Positions 12,791 through 25,204 of a DNA stretch of 64,000 bases are shown here, in pieces. The notes below the pieces were generated by a model. The model had not been told where the DNA came from and made no database searches. It saw nothing but the letters and a program-made list of their open reading frames with translations. A program made the translations under genes and the position numbers. The stretch lies in contig NC_134364.1 in NCBI RefSeq assembly GCF_048569485.1, forward strand, positions 127,777,408 through 127,841,407, read 5' to 3'. The first letter of the stretch is position 1. Every line of letters starts with the position of its first letter. This DNA is from Anomaloglossus baeobatrachus. Lineage: Eukaryota; Chordata; Amphibia; Anura; Aromobatidae.

Positions 12791-14568
12791 CCATCATTTA
12801 AGAATCTCAACAACGGCCTTAGTTACATAGCGATGATTATTTTGGTCAATGTTATAAATGTTCTATATAGATATGTGGATCTACACATACCAGCTGGAAT
12901 GTTTACTAAAGGAACCAACAAACTATAGCCCAGATTCAGCAAAACTTTGAACAGAATTCTGACCTAATGAGATTTGAAGAGTTGCAAAATTTCGGCGGAA
13001 CGCGATTCTGTGACGCCCCGGGACTATCAGGTCGTTACAGGGTACTGCACAAGCTGCCCTTCCGTGCAGTATTCCAAGTCCCTCATGGTTCTTGTGGCGC
13101 CCCTGACCTGGTCAGGCACCACTGAGTACTGCACACACGCTGGGTGAGTGCAAACAGGTAATCCTGATGGCTGGAATAGGGTGTGGACACACAGACACAT
13201 AGTGACTAGGTCACACACACACCATAGAGGGGACCCCTGGGCAGACGCAGGAGGTGGCGTGGCCTCCACATCTCAGCTAGTGATGGGGTGGAGAAGCTGG
13301 TTGCTAGGTTGCAGTGGCAGGCACAGAGGGGAGGCAGTAGTGTACCAGTCTGAAGTGAGGAAGCGCAGTGTGCAGTCGCAGAAGGAGGACGTGCGCGGTG
13401 TCACTAGTCAGACCCTGCACGTGTGGTGGCTGTTGGCGGGGGAGTTCGGTTGCCACACAGTCAGAAATCCATTGACTCGGTCTGCTAAACCTGCTGGTGA
13501 GGGTGCTGAATGTGCCTCACCAACCAACACAGAATCCGCAGCATCAGCAGCAACGAGGGGGCCCATAAGTGAGATAGGGCAAGAAGCCATCTTTACTTGG
13601 TCCACGCTGCCAGCAAACGGGTCAGAAAGGGGAGAAAAGGCAGATGCGACTTCCCTGGGTGATTCCCGCAATACTTCAAGTCAGGGGTCATCTCAAACAA
13701 GAAGGGCTAGGAAGGCAAGTTGACAGTCACCCCTGGACCAGCCTGAAGGATACCTGGTTCTCCCTGCAGTCTATCTCCGCATCGCCCGGGTTACCTCACA
13801 GTGAACAACTGAACGTGAGTAAAAACCCTGAAAGACATTTCTGGACTGTGTGTGAGTTCTTCTGCGACCTGTGGTTCTACGCATGTACACTCGAGCCCCT
13901 GGGGTCAGCCTCACTCTCGGGAGGCCACACCATCTAACTGCAAATACCATCAGCCCCAGACGCTCACTAAACTGCAGTGGCGGTCACCCCTCATCCTGAC
14001 CGCAAAACAGAGAGTGGCGTCACGACTAAGATAGTAAAATCCAACCTACCTGTTGTCCTGCTGAAGGAGCACTGTGGTGTCCCCAAACAGGATCAGCGCT
14101 CTTGGGGCGTCACATTCTGGGTCCCTAACTTGTGGTGTTGCCTCCAACAGCAAATCAAATCCTAGATACACCCTGCACCACACCCACCAGGCACACTAGT
14201 GGACGGCTTGAGTGGAATAGAGTTGCCCATCTGGGGGGTCAGGGAGAAGAGGGGAGTAGTGTAGTCAGCATGTCAGTGAGTGGAGAGTTGGGAAGTAGCC
14301 CTCGAGCTGTGAGGAGCTCAGAGGAGGTTGGGAGTGGTGGCTCCCAAGAGAAGCTGTCTAGGTTGCAGACAGTGGTTTGGACCTAGAGGAGTCAGACCCC
14401 CGGTCGCAGGGGATTGCGGCTAGGTGCCTGGACCTGTCAAGGAGGACGGTCAGCAGCCTGGCACTGTCACCGGTCCAGGACTGAAGGCACGGCGGGGTAC
14501 GTGGACCCTAGGTTGGGGAGAAGCTTCAGGCAACCCGACAATTCACTTGAGGAGAACGGAGCCTTTAT
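12791..14568. other. Intergenic repeat mosaic, no gene recognised
   Basis: It contains the short inverted pair described at 13009-14114. cccagattcagcaaaact at about 12926 recurs in inverted orientation near 16752, so a larger element may run 12.9-16.8 kb with the solo LTR inserted into it. No coding domain was recognised. Short frames lack family signatures. Confidence 0.35.
13009..14114. mobile_element. Possible repeat bounded by TGTGACGCCCC / GGGGCGTCACA
   Basis: An 11-bp perfect inverted pair begins at 13009 and ends at 14114, and TTC occurs just outside both. The interior has no recognised protein. Eleven bases over 1.1 kb is weak support, so the class is left open. Confidence 0.3.
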
Positions 14569-16030
14569 TGTTATGATCTGGAAGACCATTGTGACCATGG
14601 AAGATCACAATAGATCATTGGCAAAAAGGTGACAAGAGCATTGGCAACTAATCTGGCCACCATCCCCTTACTAACCATCAACACTAGAAGTAGCTGAGGG
14701 GTGAACTAACATCCTATGCACTGCGAACCCAGCCAGAGAACTAGCTATCCTAAAGGAAGGAAGGATGAATAACTCTCTGCCTCAGGAATAGACCGCAAAA
14801 GGTATAGCAAGCCCCCCACATTCAAGATTACGGTGATATAGGAAAATACAATACACAGATGGATGATAGGATTAGCAAAAGTGAGGCCCCATTGACTAAA
14901 TAGGACAGGATAGGAAATGGGCTGATGGTGGCCAGAGAAAAACCCTACAAAAATCCAAATCCAAGTACAAAAAGTCCTCAGATCGCTAGATATGAACTCC
15001 GTCCTATATCAGGCGCTCTTGTCATACCAATGAACAGAAAACAGGAACAATTACAAATTCAAGAAGCAACAAACACATGGACTTATAGGAGCAATACTCC
15101 AAACATAGCTGCAGGGAGCTTCCCAGCTAAGCAACTGAGAGGAAAGATCCCTGCATGCAAAAAAAACTGAAAACAACCTCAGTAATTGACAACCATGATA
15201 ACAACAAAAGAACAAAAACAACATAAGAAAGAACCAAGCACTTATCTGGGGTAGATGTGGTCTGGAGCAAGATGAAAAGGCTGGAGAGCTACAGGACAAT
15301 GATAACCGTCTCAGCCTGCCAGGAGGCCAGGGTTTAAATAGGCAGAGAGTAAAGCATGCTTTACACGTGTCGATATGTCTTGCGATCACATTTGCGATTG
15401 CACCCGCCCCCATCGTTTGTGCGGCACGGGCAATTTGTTGCCCATGTTGCACAAAATCGTAAACCCCCATCACACGTACTTACCTTCCAAACGACCTAGC
15501 TGTGGGCGGTGAACATCCTCTTCCTGAAGGGGGACGGACGTTTGGCGTCACAGCGACGTCACACAGTGGCCGGCCAATAGAAGCGGAGGGGCGGAGATGA
15601 AAACGTAAACATCCCGCCCACCTCCTTCCTTCTGCATTGCCGGCGGCCGCAGGTAAGCTGCAGTTCATCGTTCCCGGGGTGTCACACGAAGCGATGTGTG
15701 CTGCCCCGGGAATAATGAACAACCGTAGCACAGAAGGACGTTCGATCTTTAGAAAATGAGCGACGTATCAACGAGCAACGATAAGGTGAATATTTTTGCT
15801 TGTTCACAGTCACACGTAGCTGTCACACGTTACTATATGTCATACGATGCCGGATGTGCGTCACTAACAACGTGAACCCGATGGCATATCATTAGATATA
15901 TCGTAGCATGTAAACTGGCATTTAGCAATGGAAACGCCCATTGCTCCAGCACACCTGGTCTCCGTCCAAACCATTCCTGGCCACAAGAGGGAGCCTCACA
16001 TCAGCAAAAGCATAACTGACATTCACAACA
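14569..16030 (+). mobile_element. Solo LTR of an LTR element, with a nested MITE
   Basis: It begins TGTTATGATCTGGAAG and ends GACATTCACAACA, so TG...CA, with a 6-bp direct repeat CTTTAT immediately outside both ends (14563-14568 and 16031-16036). No internal coding region is present, so this is best read as a solo LTR left by recombination. About 575 bp in the middle is a later MITE; without it the LTR is near 0.9 kb. The family is not identified; the 6-bp duplication would fit an endogenous-retrovirus-like element. Confidence 0.7.
15350..15924. mobile_element. MITE inserted in the solo LTR
   Basis: The imperfect terminal inverted repeats are TAAAGCATGCTTTACACGTG at the left and ...ATCGTAGCATGTAAACTGGCATTTA at the right end, which reads as its approximate complement. 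The interior is GC-rich, has repeated cgatatgt / acgatatat words and no coding frame with a known domain. LTR sequence continues on both sides. Confidence 0.62.
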
Positions 16031-18269
16031 CTTTATGATCTGTTCCCACCTGCTCCAGAATCGGGGCATTAGCGCAACGAGGGGGATAGGACCTTCCAAC
16101 CAAACGGTCCAGAAAATCCCAAGCGTGAGCCCTGAGAGCAGGCTCCCACACTTAGCTACAGTCAGTCTTAGCAAGTTTCATACTACCGGGCCACCACGTT
16201 GAAGTTAAACTTAATGCCAGGAGTCAGGTCACGGATCACCAGGCAGCACCATAGGGGATGGGACCCGGACGAGCTCCCCTCAAGCGGCAGCGATACCCTG
16301 AGATTTGGTTTACCCGGTAGTCAGCGTCTGCTTATTGGCTGAGTGAGTACCTGAGTGATCCCTGCATCCCTGAGTCACGGGGCATTCCCCTACCGGTGGA
16401 GGATGACGACATCTAGCTGCCATACTCCCATCACCCCGGGTACTCCCAGCGGCAGCGGCGGTACTCCCCAATTACCGCACACCATGGGTGGCGTCACAAA
16501 CTATCTCTCCCTTGTAAATACCCCCTTCTTCATCCGAGTGTGGCCCCAAGCCCCCGGGTCCGGAGACCATCGAGCCACGAATAATCGCCCCCCAGATCCG
16601 AGAGATTCAGACCGCTTCAGGGGCGGCACAATCCTGCTCTACAATCTTGCAGCACAGCGATTTCATAACATTTTCACCCAGCGCCGCCATAGTTATTGAA
16701 TACGGAGTGTCTGACTCCAGCACACCTCCTCATCAAGACAGATGTAAAAACACTAGTTTTGCTGAATCTGGGCCAATTTCTCTGTGTTTCACCAATCATA
16801 ATGGGACTTGTGACCCAAAGTGTGAACAGATCCTGAAGGTCATCATAGACCACAAATTATTTTCTCAGCCTATCTTGATGTGACCAGCAGAGGTCTCTAG
16901 AGAGCAGCCGGGCTGGGTATCTAATCCTATTCTGTGAGATACTGTATCCTGCTGCTTAGTCAGGGAGCTTTAAGGTTAATTTCAGGCTCCTTTCTTTGAC
17001 CTCTGGGTGGGACTCTTCTTTAACCCCCTGACTTTAACTTCCAGTTAAAGGTTTATCTACTCTGGATCAGTCCCAGTGCTATCTGCTCACACTTTGCTTG
17101 TTATATTTCGGTGTCTCATCACGGCCCGTTCCCTTACCCGATTTTGTATCTTGCCTGTCCTTGTTCTGACCCGGCTATTTGACTCCTCCTGCCAGCTTGT
17201 AGCATCAGCAGCAGCTGACTTCATGGTCCCAATCCAGGGACTTCTGTGTAGGTCCAAATCCCTGTACAGAGTTTAAAGGGTGAAGGCCAGGGCACCTCCT
17301 TGGAACTGGTAATGGTTTCCAGTGCCCCTCTGAGGAGGTATTGGCACACGAAACGCGCGTCGGGGATTGCAGCACGCAGGACCATCAGACCATCTATCAA
17401 GGTAGTTAACTCTTCCATACACCTGTCATACACCGTTGTGACTATTCATTGAGAGCAATAGGCCATCATGACACCAGGACATTAGTACGTTATGATACCA
17501 TTCTACATTGTGTAATATGCACCAGCAACTTTGCACATTAAATGACATCTTTTTATATTGTGCAAGTTACACATGTAATGGATAATTTTGGAATCTATCT
17601 CCATTGATCAAATCCTGTGGTCACTGTTACTCCTATATTCATGGAAGCTCTATCTGTTTGGCAGCATACATGGTCTTTACGGCACTTTTGCGTTTTTTTG
17701 TACTTGCTTATATGCCATTGTAAGGGAACATCCTTGTTTATATTCTTCACGTGACAATCATTTGCATGACTTGGATTTAACATTTTTCAATAAAGCTTGT
17801 TATTTTATCTACACATTGCTGCCTCGGTCACTAGCCCGGTTGTGGTGTTTATTGCCTACACTTCAATGGAGATTTTTTGGATCTTTAAGTTTACTATGGC
17901 GACTGTATACGGAGTTTTTCATTATTGATAAGTCTATCCAAGGTAGCCATATTTCAAGCTGCCAGGTGACCATAATAGAGCCTCGTAACTGGCCAACTAA
18001 ATTATACATCCACCTCCAACAGTGGTGCATCAGATTCAAGACGCGGCCCACTTGGGCCAAGATCTTGCGTTGCGTTTTCATCCTCTAGAAGCCCCTGCAA
18101 CCCCTGCCTTGATCATTTCTGAGCCCAAGATTAACCTTCCTGACCAATTTTGAGTTGACCATAATTTTTTTATTTCCCTTTTACAGAAAGGTGTCTCTTA
18201 TTTTATGCTTTGCCCCAAATACGGTAATCTGGTTGTGAGAGTCAGTATGGGGTACTCATCATATCATGC
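16031..18269. other. Repeat-derived non-coding region
   Basis: The first 700 bp (tggcgtcacaaactat, ccgagtgtggccccaagccc, gagccacgaataatcg) look like dispersed-repeat sequence related to parts of 13.9-14.0 kb. 16880-17280 could be the LTR or leader of the gypsy fossil that follows, but no paired LTR was found. 17440-18100 is AT-rich with no recognised feature. Confidence 0.35.
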
Positions 18270-19144
18270 TGCAGGTCATCCCTCAGGCTTGTGCTTCCTT
18301 ACCCCCAACGCTCCAGAACTCTCCACTGTATATTCATTTTTTTGAGGCCTTGGTGTTCTGTATGATGGCCCTGACCAAAAGGCTTTTGCAGAAAGTAAAC
18401 TAAAATCTCTCCACCAGGGGTGACGTACTGCTGAGGATTAATGTACTGAATTTTGTCCCTGAGCTTTTGACTCACAGTGGAATGACCCAGTCCTCGCCAT
18501 TCCTTCAACTGGACTTTCTGACCAAATCAAGAACATGTTAGTGCCGTTCCCGTCTCCTGTTTCCCTTATTACAGCCATGTCCCTGACAATTCGCCTGGAT
18601 CCACCTAAGTCGTTCATGTTTATATCCCTTACTGAGTCAATTTGGTGGGACTCACACCCATCAACAACAAGGGGTCAAGCGACAAAAACTAGATCATTGT
18701 TACACCTGTGGAGAGTCTGGAAGTCAGATGCATGTGTGCCCAAGACAACCACCACTAGAAAGACGTTGGCGCCAAGGTGAGTCCGAGGATGCCCATTATT
18801 GCTTTGTTTGGCTTATCTAGAAAAGTCTGTGTTGCTTCAGGCCTTTAATCGTGGTTCTTTAGAGATTGTTGTTCATGCCAACTTGGTAAAATTTGTTTTT
18901 CGATGGAAGATGTTCCTATTGATGATGCTCCTGTCACCTATGGTGCAGTGGAGTTGTCACTCAAGAGGTGTCCCTACTTGGTGGAGCTTTTCCATTCTTA
19001 ATCTGTTATTTTTTTCGTCCTTGAAAACATGTCGACAACTGTGGTCTTGAGCATGCCATGGTAATGTAAACATAACCCAATCATTGATGGAAACCAGGGG
19101 GATAGTGTACACTGGATCCCTGAGGGTCGGGACAAATGTAATTA

Positions 19145-20705
19145 CAGTCATATGAAAAAGTTTGGGCACCCCTATTAATGTTATCCTTTTTTCTTTATAA
19201 CAATTTGGGTTTTTTTCAACAGCTATTTCAGTCTCATATATCTAATAACTGATGGACTGAGTAATATTTCTGGATTGGAATGAGCTTTATTGTACTAACA
19301 GAAAATGTGCAATCCGCATTTAAACAAAATTTGACCTGTACAAAAATATGGGCACCCTTATCAATTTCTTGATTTGAACCCTCCTAACTACTTTTTACTG
19401 ACTTACTAAAGCACTAAATTGGTTTTGTAACCTCATTGAGCTTTGCACTTCATAGGCAGGTGCATCCAATCATGAGAAAAGGTATTTAAGGTGGCCACTT
19501 GCAAGTTGTTCTCCTATTTGAATCTCCTATGAAGAGTGGCATCATGGGCTCCTCAAAACAACTCTCAAATTATCTGAAAACAAAGATTATTCAGCATAGT
19601 TGTTCAGGGGAAGGTACAAAAAGTTGTCTCAGAGATTTACACTGTCAGTTTCCACTGTGAGGAACATAGTAAGGAAATGGAAGAACACAGGTACAGTTCT
19701 TGTTAAGCCCAGAAGTGGCAGGCCAAGAAAAATATCAGAAAGGCAGAGAAGAAGAATGGTGAGAACAGTCAAGCACAATCCACAGACCACCTCCAAAGAC
19801 CTGCAGCATCATCTTGCTGCAGATGGTGTCAATGTGCATCGGGCAACAATACAGCGCACGTTGCACAAGGAGAAGCTGTATGGAAAAGTGATGCGAAAGA
19901 AGCCGTTTCTGCAAGCACGCCACAAACAGAGTCGCCTGAGGTGTGCAAAAGCACATTTGGACAAGCCAGTTACATTTTGGTAGAAGGTCCTGTGGACTGA
20001 TGAAACAAAGACTGAGTTGTTTGGTCATACAAAAAGGCGTTCTGCATGGAGGCAAAAAAACACGGCATTCCAAGAAAAGCACTTGCTATCCACAGTAAAA
20101 TTTGGTGGAGGTTCCATCATGCTTTGGGGCTGTGTGGCCAATGCCGGCACCGGGAATCTTGTTAAAGTTGAGGGTCGCATGGATGCAACTCAGTATCAGT
20201 AGATTCTTGACAATAATGTGCAAGAATCAGTGATGAAGTTGAAGTTACGCAGGGGATGGATATTTCAGCAAGACAATGATCCAAACCACCTGAATATCAT
20301 TGAACATCTGTGGGATGATTTGAAGCGGCTGTCCATGCTCGGCAACCATCAAACTTACCTGAACTGGAATTGTTTTGGAATGGTCAAATCTACCTTCATC
20401 CAGGATCCAGGAACTCATTAAAAGCTACAGGAAGCCACTAGAGGCTGTTATTTCTGCAAAAGGAGGATCTACAAAATATTAATGTCACTTTTATGTTGAG
20501 GTGCCCATACTTTTGCACCGGTCAAATTTTGTTTAATTGCGGATTGCACATTTTCTGTTAGTAAAATAAACCTCATTCCAATCCAGAAATATTACTCAGT
20601 CCATCAGTTATTAGATATATGCAACTGAAATAGCAAAAACCCAAATTGTTATAAAGAAAAAAAGGTTCACATTAATAGGGGTGCCCAAACTTTTTCATAT
20701 GACTG
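19145..20705 (+). mobile_element. Tc1-like DNA transposon (broken copy)
   Basis: The terminal inverted repeats CAGTCATATGAAAAAGTTTG and its complement ending ...TTTTTCATATGACTG are flanked by TA on both sides (19143-19144 and 20706-20707). Length is 1,561 bp, normal for Tc1. The TIRs also match deeper in (gggcacccctattaatg). It lies within the gypsy fossil. Confidence 0.95.
19528..20421 (+). pseudogene. Tc1 transposase, inactivated
   Basis: From 19600 the frame gives LSQRFTLSVSTVRNIVRKWK (HTH), then SGRPRKISERQRRRMVRTVK with the GRPR hook, and the DDE core: WTDETKTELFG (first Asp), GGGSIMLWGC, FQQDNDP (second Asp) and NIIEHLWDDLK (Glu). Damage seen: the first codons (ATG near 19528) are out of frame with the rest, TAG stops occur at 19981-19983 and 20200-20202, and about 30 codons are missing between the second Asp and the Glu. 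It cannot make active transposase. Confidence 0.9.
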
Positions 20706-20900
20706 TATATGTGAATCTGGCTAAAACCACACCCTTAAGGTTTTGCAGCATTTGCAAGGGTTCTCCAATCACTAGCGTAAATTTACTGTAAAATATTCTA
20801 AGATTATAAAATAGCTCACTGACTTGACTAAAAAGGGGGCAAAATGTGAAGCATGGGGCTATCTATGCCTGCACTCGAGTTAAGTGTTGGTTCACTTAGC

Positions 20901-21228
20901 CTAGCATTGCTTCACCGGACCTAGCGTTGCTTCACCAGACCTAGCGTTGCTTTGCCGGACCTAGCGTTGCTTCACCGGACCTAGCGTTGCTTTGCCGGAC
21001 CTAGCGTTGCTTCACCGGACCTAGCGTTGCTTCACCAGACCTAACGTTGGTGCACCGGCTCTAGCATTAGTTTACCGGACCTAGCATTGGATTACCGGCC
21101 CTAGTATTGCTTTACCAGACCTAGTATTGCTTTACCGGCCCTAGTATTGCTTTACCAGACCTAATATTGGTTTACCGGATCTAGGATTGGTTTATCAGAC
21201 CTACAATTGGTTTACTGGACCTAGAACA
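20901..21228. repeat. 20-bp minisatellite, about 16 copies
   Basis: The unit ctagcgttgcttcaccggac is repeated, with increasing divergence rightward (ctagtattgctttaccagac and others). It sits just before the RNase H remnant of the gypsy fossil. Confidence 0.94.
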
Positions 21229-21420
21229 TTCTTAATTTGTGGATGTCGATGCCTCAGACATTGGAATGGGAACCGTTTTGTCACACGGATCACTGTCTCT
21301 AACTCAATTCCATCTCTTGTGTCTTCTTTTCACAAAAGCTTTCGGCTGCCGAAAGAAATGATGATATAGGCAACTGTGAATTGTTAGACGTCAAGTGAGC
21401 CTCCAATCTGCCCACCGACA

Positions 21421-22790
21421 GAGCCCTGTAACACAAAGTACAATCCTGCAAATGTTGATTAGGAACTACGTCACTCTGTCCGCACATAAAACCGCAAAAC
21501 CTGCTCATTGGAAAGCAAAATGACCAACAAGTTGAGTAAGGCTCAAGCTGTCCCCACCATCCTCTCCTCACCCGCGAGTAGGGCCTGGTTGTGATCAGCC
21601 CCATCATCTTCAGCTACGTTTACAGCTACTGTTCTTTCATCCATATTCTGTCTTCCATTTTATGGAGATTGCTCTCCCACGTCTCCATGTTCCTACAATT
21701 GATGCCGGACCTCCTGGATTGTATTCCCCCTTGCAAAAGTATCAAATACACTCAGCCCCATTAGAAGACGTTTTTGCACAAAATCTATTTTGTTCCTTGC
21801 AGCAGTTTTTCTATGCAACTTTCTATATCATTTTCGTAAAATTTAATTTTTTTGTGTCTACATTTGAGGCTCAATTGGGACCCAGCGCAGAAAGGACAAT
21901 TTTTTTATTTTTTGACAATTATTTAGAAAAAATGTCTTGGAATTCTATAATTGTAGGTTTTTTTACACAATTTTTTTTTTTCTAAATTGTAATAATTTTT
22001 GGGGCCGGTGAGTTGGCATATTCCCAAGATAACGTGTTCCTTGGTCGTGTCTGACCTCGTGAACCCTTTTGTCTCGGTGCCACCGACATTTCCTCACGTG
22101 TCTGGAACCTGTGCAGGGCAGAAGTGGGGGAAAAAATAATTTTTAATTTTTTATTTTATTTTTTTTACAAAATTGTAGCCATTTTTTGCAATTAGTGGAT
22201 TGCTGTTTTAGCAGGAAAAACGTTTCTGCTTAGTTTTTCGCAGCATACAGGTGCTGTCCCCATGTCTGACCAGGAGACTCTCTGCTCCCTGCAGGGATAT
22301 GTTTTGCACCTCACTATGTGAACCACCCTTGTATAAACCTCAACAAGGCAGGCATATGCTGTCCCTAAAAAAATGGATAATTTTTGGACCGTTTATACAA
22401 TTTAAGTGACCTAATAAGTTTTGTACTGCCGTCTATCATTAAATAGGCTGTTATGAGGCACCGGTTACTTTTTGATTTCCCCCACCTAATAGGTTGGGGT
22501 TACTTGGACATTAAGGAGACTGCATTTGCTTTAAAGAGCTCAAAGGGGGTTCAATCCAGTCCTAGGAGACCTCTGAGTTATAAACTTACAGTATTTGTGG
22601 AGTAATTAGGAGCTTTGCAGAACCGAGTGACTAATCAATTTTTAGGTGAAAATTCTGCCAATCCAGCAAATTCGACTTTCAAGCAGGTTGACCGTTTCTC
22701 ATAACCCCCTTTACCTTCAAAACGGCATCAATTTTAAAGCAATATGGGGTTTCAAGATGTGCAATTCAAGCTCTTTCGAAGAAACACTAA
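21421..22790. other. AT-rich non-coding, no gene recognised
   Basis: The first 250 bp may still be gypsy fossil. After that come T-rich tracts and no recognisable protein, RNA gene or repeat ends. Confidence 0.4.
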
Positions 22791-23520
22791 GGCTAGGTTC
22801 ACATTTCCGTTGTTTTGCATCAGTTACATGCGTCGCTTGACGCATGTGACTGATGCGCTGTACAACGGATGACAAAGAACAGAATTCTTTGTCGGACTCC
22901 GTTGTGTGCGGGGGGCGGAGCGTGAGGGGGCGGAGTTTGGGGTGGGTGGAGCCGAGCGGGGCCGTGGCACTGAGGACATCAGTGCTGCGGGGACTACAGG
23001 GCTGGGGACAGGTGAGTGTGTGTGTGTATGCTGAGTGCGGGAGGGGGCGGAGCTGAGCGGGGAAGTGTCTGGCTCCGTGCACAGCCAGGGTAGATATCGG
23101 GTATAAGCAAAGCATTTTTTGCTTGGTTACCCGATATTTATCTTGGTTACCAGCATACATCGCTCAGCGCTGGCTCCCTGCACACGTAACCAGTGTAAAT
23201 ATCGGGTAACTAACCAAAGTGCATTGCTTAGCAACCCGATGTGTATCCTGGTTACGTGTGCAGGGAGCCAGAGAGAGCATGCGCAGCAAAATCCTACGGA
23301 TCGCGCTGCTCAAAAAACGTTACATGCTGCGTTCCTTCCGCCCCGCGGTCAGTCGTTCCACGACTGATCAGTCGGGCGGAGGGTGCAACGCAGCATCATC
23401 AGTCACAATCCGCCACTCATACAAGTCTATGGGAACAACGGAATCCACCAAACGGATTCCATTGTTTACCAGAGCGGCGGATTGTGACTGATACAATTTA
23501 ACGGAAGTGTGAACCTAGCC
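22791..23520. mobile_element. MITE, second copy of the 4050-4978 family
   Basis: The ends GGCTAGGTTCACATTTCCGT and ACGGAAGTGTGAACCTAGCC match the first copy, and TAA/TTA outside them extends the inverted match. The interior differs from the first copy: there is no 36-bp array, but instead a GC-rich block and paired words (gatatcgggta, ttggttacccgatat, cctggttacgtgtgcaggga) able to fold back. It has no coding capacity. Confidence 0.82.
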
Positions 23521-25204
23521 TTAGAAGTGGGCAACTTTTGAGGACCATAGATGCAGTAGATGGTGAAGAAAACTTGGTGCAGCAGATGAGACACGTTACT
23601 TCCCTTACATTGGAAGATGACTAGCAGCGACATCAGCTCAGAATCGGAGGGAACCAGTGGGATCCATCTACTGTTGGAGACGTTCAGGGCAAAAGTGGTC
23701 TTCATGGACGAATCGCACACATTTGACATGGATACAAGGAATTGAAGGCAACGGGTGCTCACCGGATACTTATGGGATTTAAATTTCTTCATTCACTTTT
23801 TATTTTGTGAATTGATGAAGTTAAACCATTAACGCTTCTATTTTTGGACGCTTCGCACGTTGCAGCATTGTTATCTACAGCTGCCGAAATTGTAAATTGT
23901 GCAGATGTGCAGGACACGTGGTCTGGGTTATAGAGGACATTTTGGGGGTGCAGTTCTTCACGCCTTCCTCCTTGTATTCCTCAGCGGGCACTACGTGTGC
24001 GATGTAACACGTGTGTTTGTCTTCTGTCTTCCTGGTTGTCGTGATGTGTTGAGTTCTCTGAATCCTCGTGTTTGGGAATGTGAGCAGGAAACAAGCAGAA
24101 ATTAGAAGTGACAGGAGCATTGAACCGATGCGACTACGGCCTGGAGCAAAGTGGGGGTGCTGTACCAGAATGTAGGCATGATGGAGGGGTGAGGGTTTGT
24201 ATCTCCCTGAAAAAAGGGAAATTAGGGGCAACTGACTTAGTCCTGGGTCCTCGAAAGCTGGAGCCATCATGGGCAGTAACATTGATATGGACTGACCACG
24301 TTCCATCCTCCACCGATGGACAAGTCTCAGCTGTGAGGACGATGAGTCAGTGTAATACTGGGAATACGTGGAGATGGTCATTGTGCTATGAGGCGAGTGG
24401 TCTTTCCCGTGTGATGGGGATGTCGTCATCCCTCCTGCACCTGGCTCGTTCCGCACTCACCATTCATCGGGGGCCTTTGAAGTGGGAGAGCATTAATAAT
24501 AGCAGCTCCACCGTTACCAGGAGCGACAAAGTCATCGAGATGGAGGTATTATTGTGCGAGCCGGAGAGGTACAACCCTCAGTATAAGTGTAATCGGCCAT
24601 GAAAGGGCTAGGAGAAAATAGGAAATGCAATGAAGGGCTTCTATTCATCGTGATATGAAGAATTATTGCTGGCCATGACATTGCGTGCTCGAGCCTAAGA
24701 GGAAAATCTCCTCTGCATCTGGTGATGTGTAGAATGGTATGATAGTTACTTATATCACAGGGTAACGTTGGATCCGATTCCCCCGACCGCCCAAATGGCA
24801 TGTTTGAAAAACTCAGATAAGACTAATGTGTTTACGTTTTACCGGAAATTGCCGACCGGGTGCGATCGCTTGCGCCTTTTTTGTGTCTGAAAACATTTGA
24901 CATAAATCCTAACAAAGAAGACGCAGGATTGTACCGGCTTCTAACACTCCAGAAGAAAAAGGAAAAACGCTCCTGGGGCAAGGCTTAATGTAAAGTAAGA
25001 GGGGGCGGAGGACGTCGGGGTTCCCCGAGGAAATCTCAGAGATGGGGCTGATCCGGTGGCTGTGCCAGATGAGGGAGAGACAATGACTTCAAGGAGGTGG
25101 ATCAACAAGTGACGTCGTAGAGGGACTATAGAAGGTGGCGAGGATCACACCGAGCACAGAGACTTGTCAGACGGAGGACGCAAGGATACACAGGTGAGGA
25201 GGGC
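23521..25204. other. No recognisable feature
   Basis: 1.7 kb of unique-looking sequence. A 193-codon minus-strand frame (23875-24456) has no recognisable domain and no supporting signals, so it is not called as a gene. Confidence 0.4.

Larger units (their letters stand above)
18270..21420 (+). mobile_element. Fossil Ty3/gypsy LTR element (gag and RNase H remnants)
   Basis: Two remnants in the same orientation are recognisable. At about 18330-18800 there is gypsy-type gag, with KAFAESKLKSL, FDSQWNDPVLA and GLSDQIKN segments followed by a CCHC-like knuckle (HCYTCGESGSQMHVC). At about 21235-21370 there is an RNase H start, VDVDASDIGMGTVLS followed by a KAFGCRKK-like segment. Between them sit a Tc1 transposon (19145-20705) and a 20-bp VNTR. 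The element is clearly broken, with many breaks, and old; its LTRs were not identified. No other part of pol is recognisable. Confidence 0.6.

Noticed and set aside
23875-24456. 193-codon minus-strand frame as a host gene
   Set aside because: No recognisable domain, no convincing start or splice context, and composition like the surrounding non-coding DNA.
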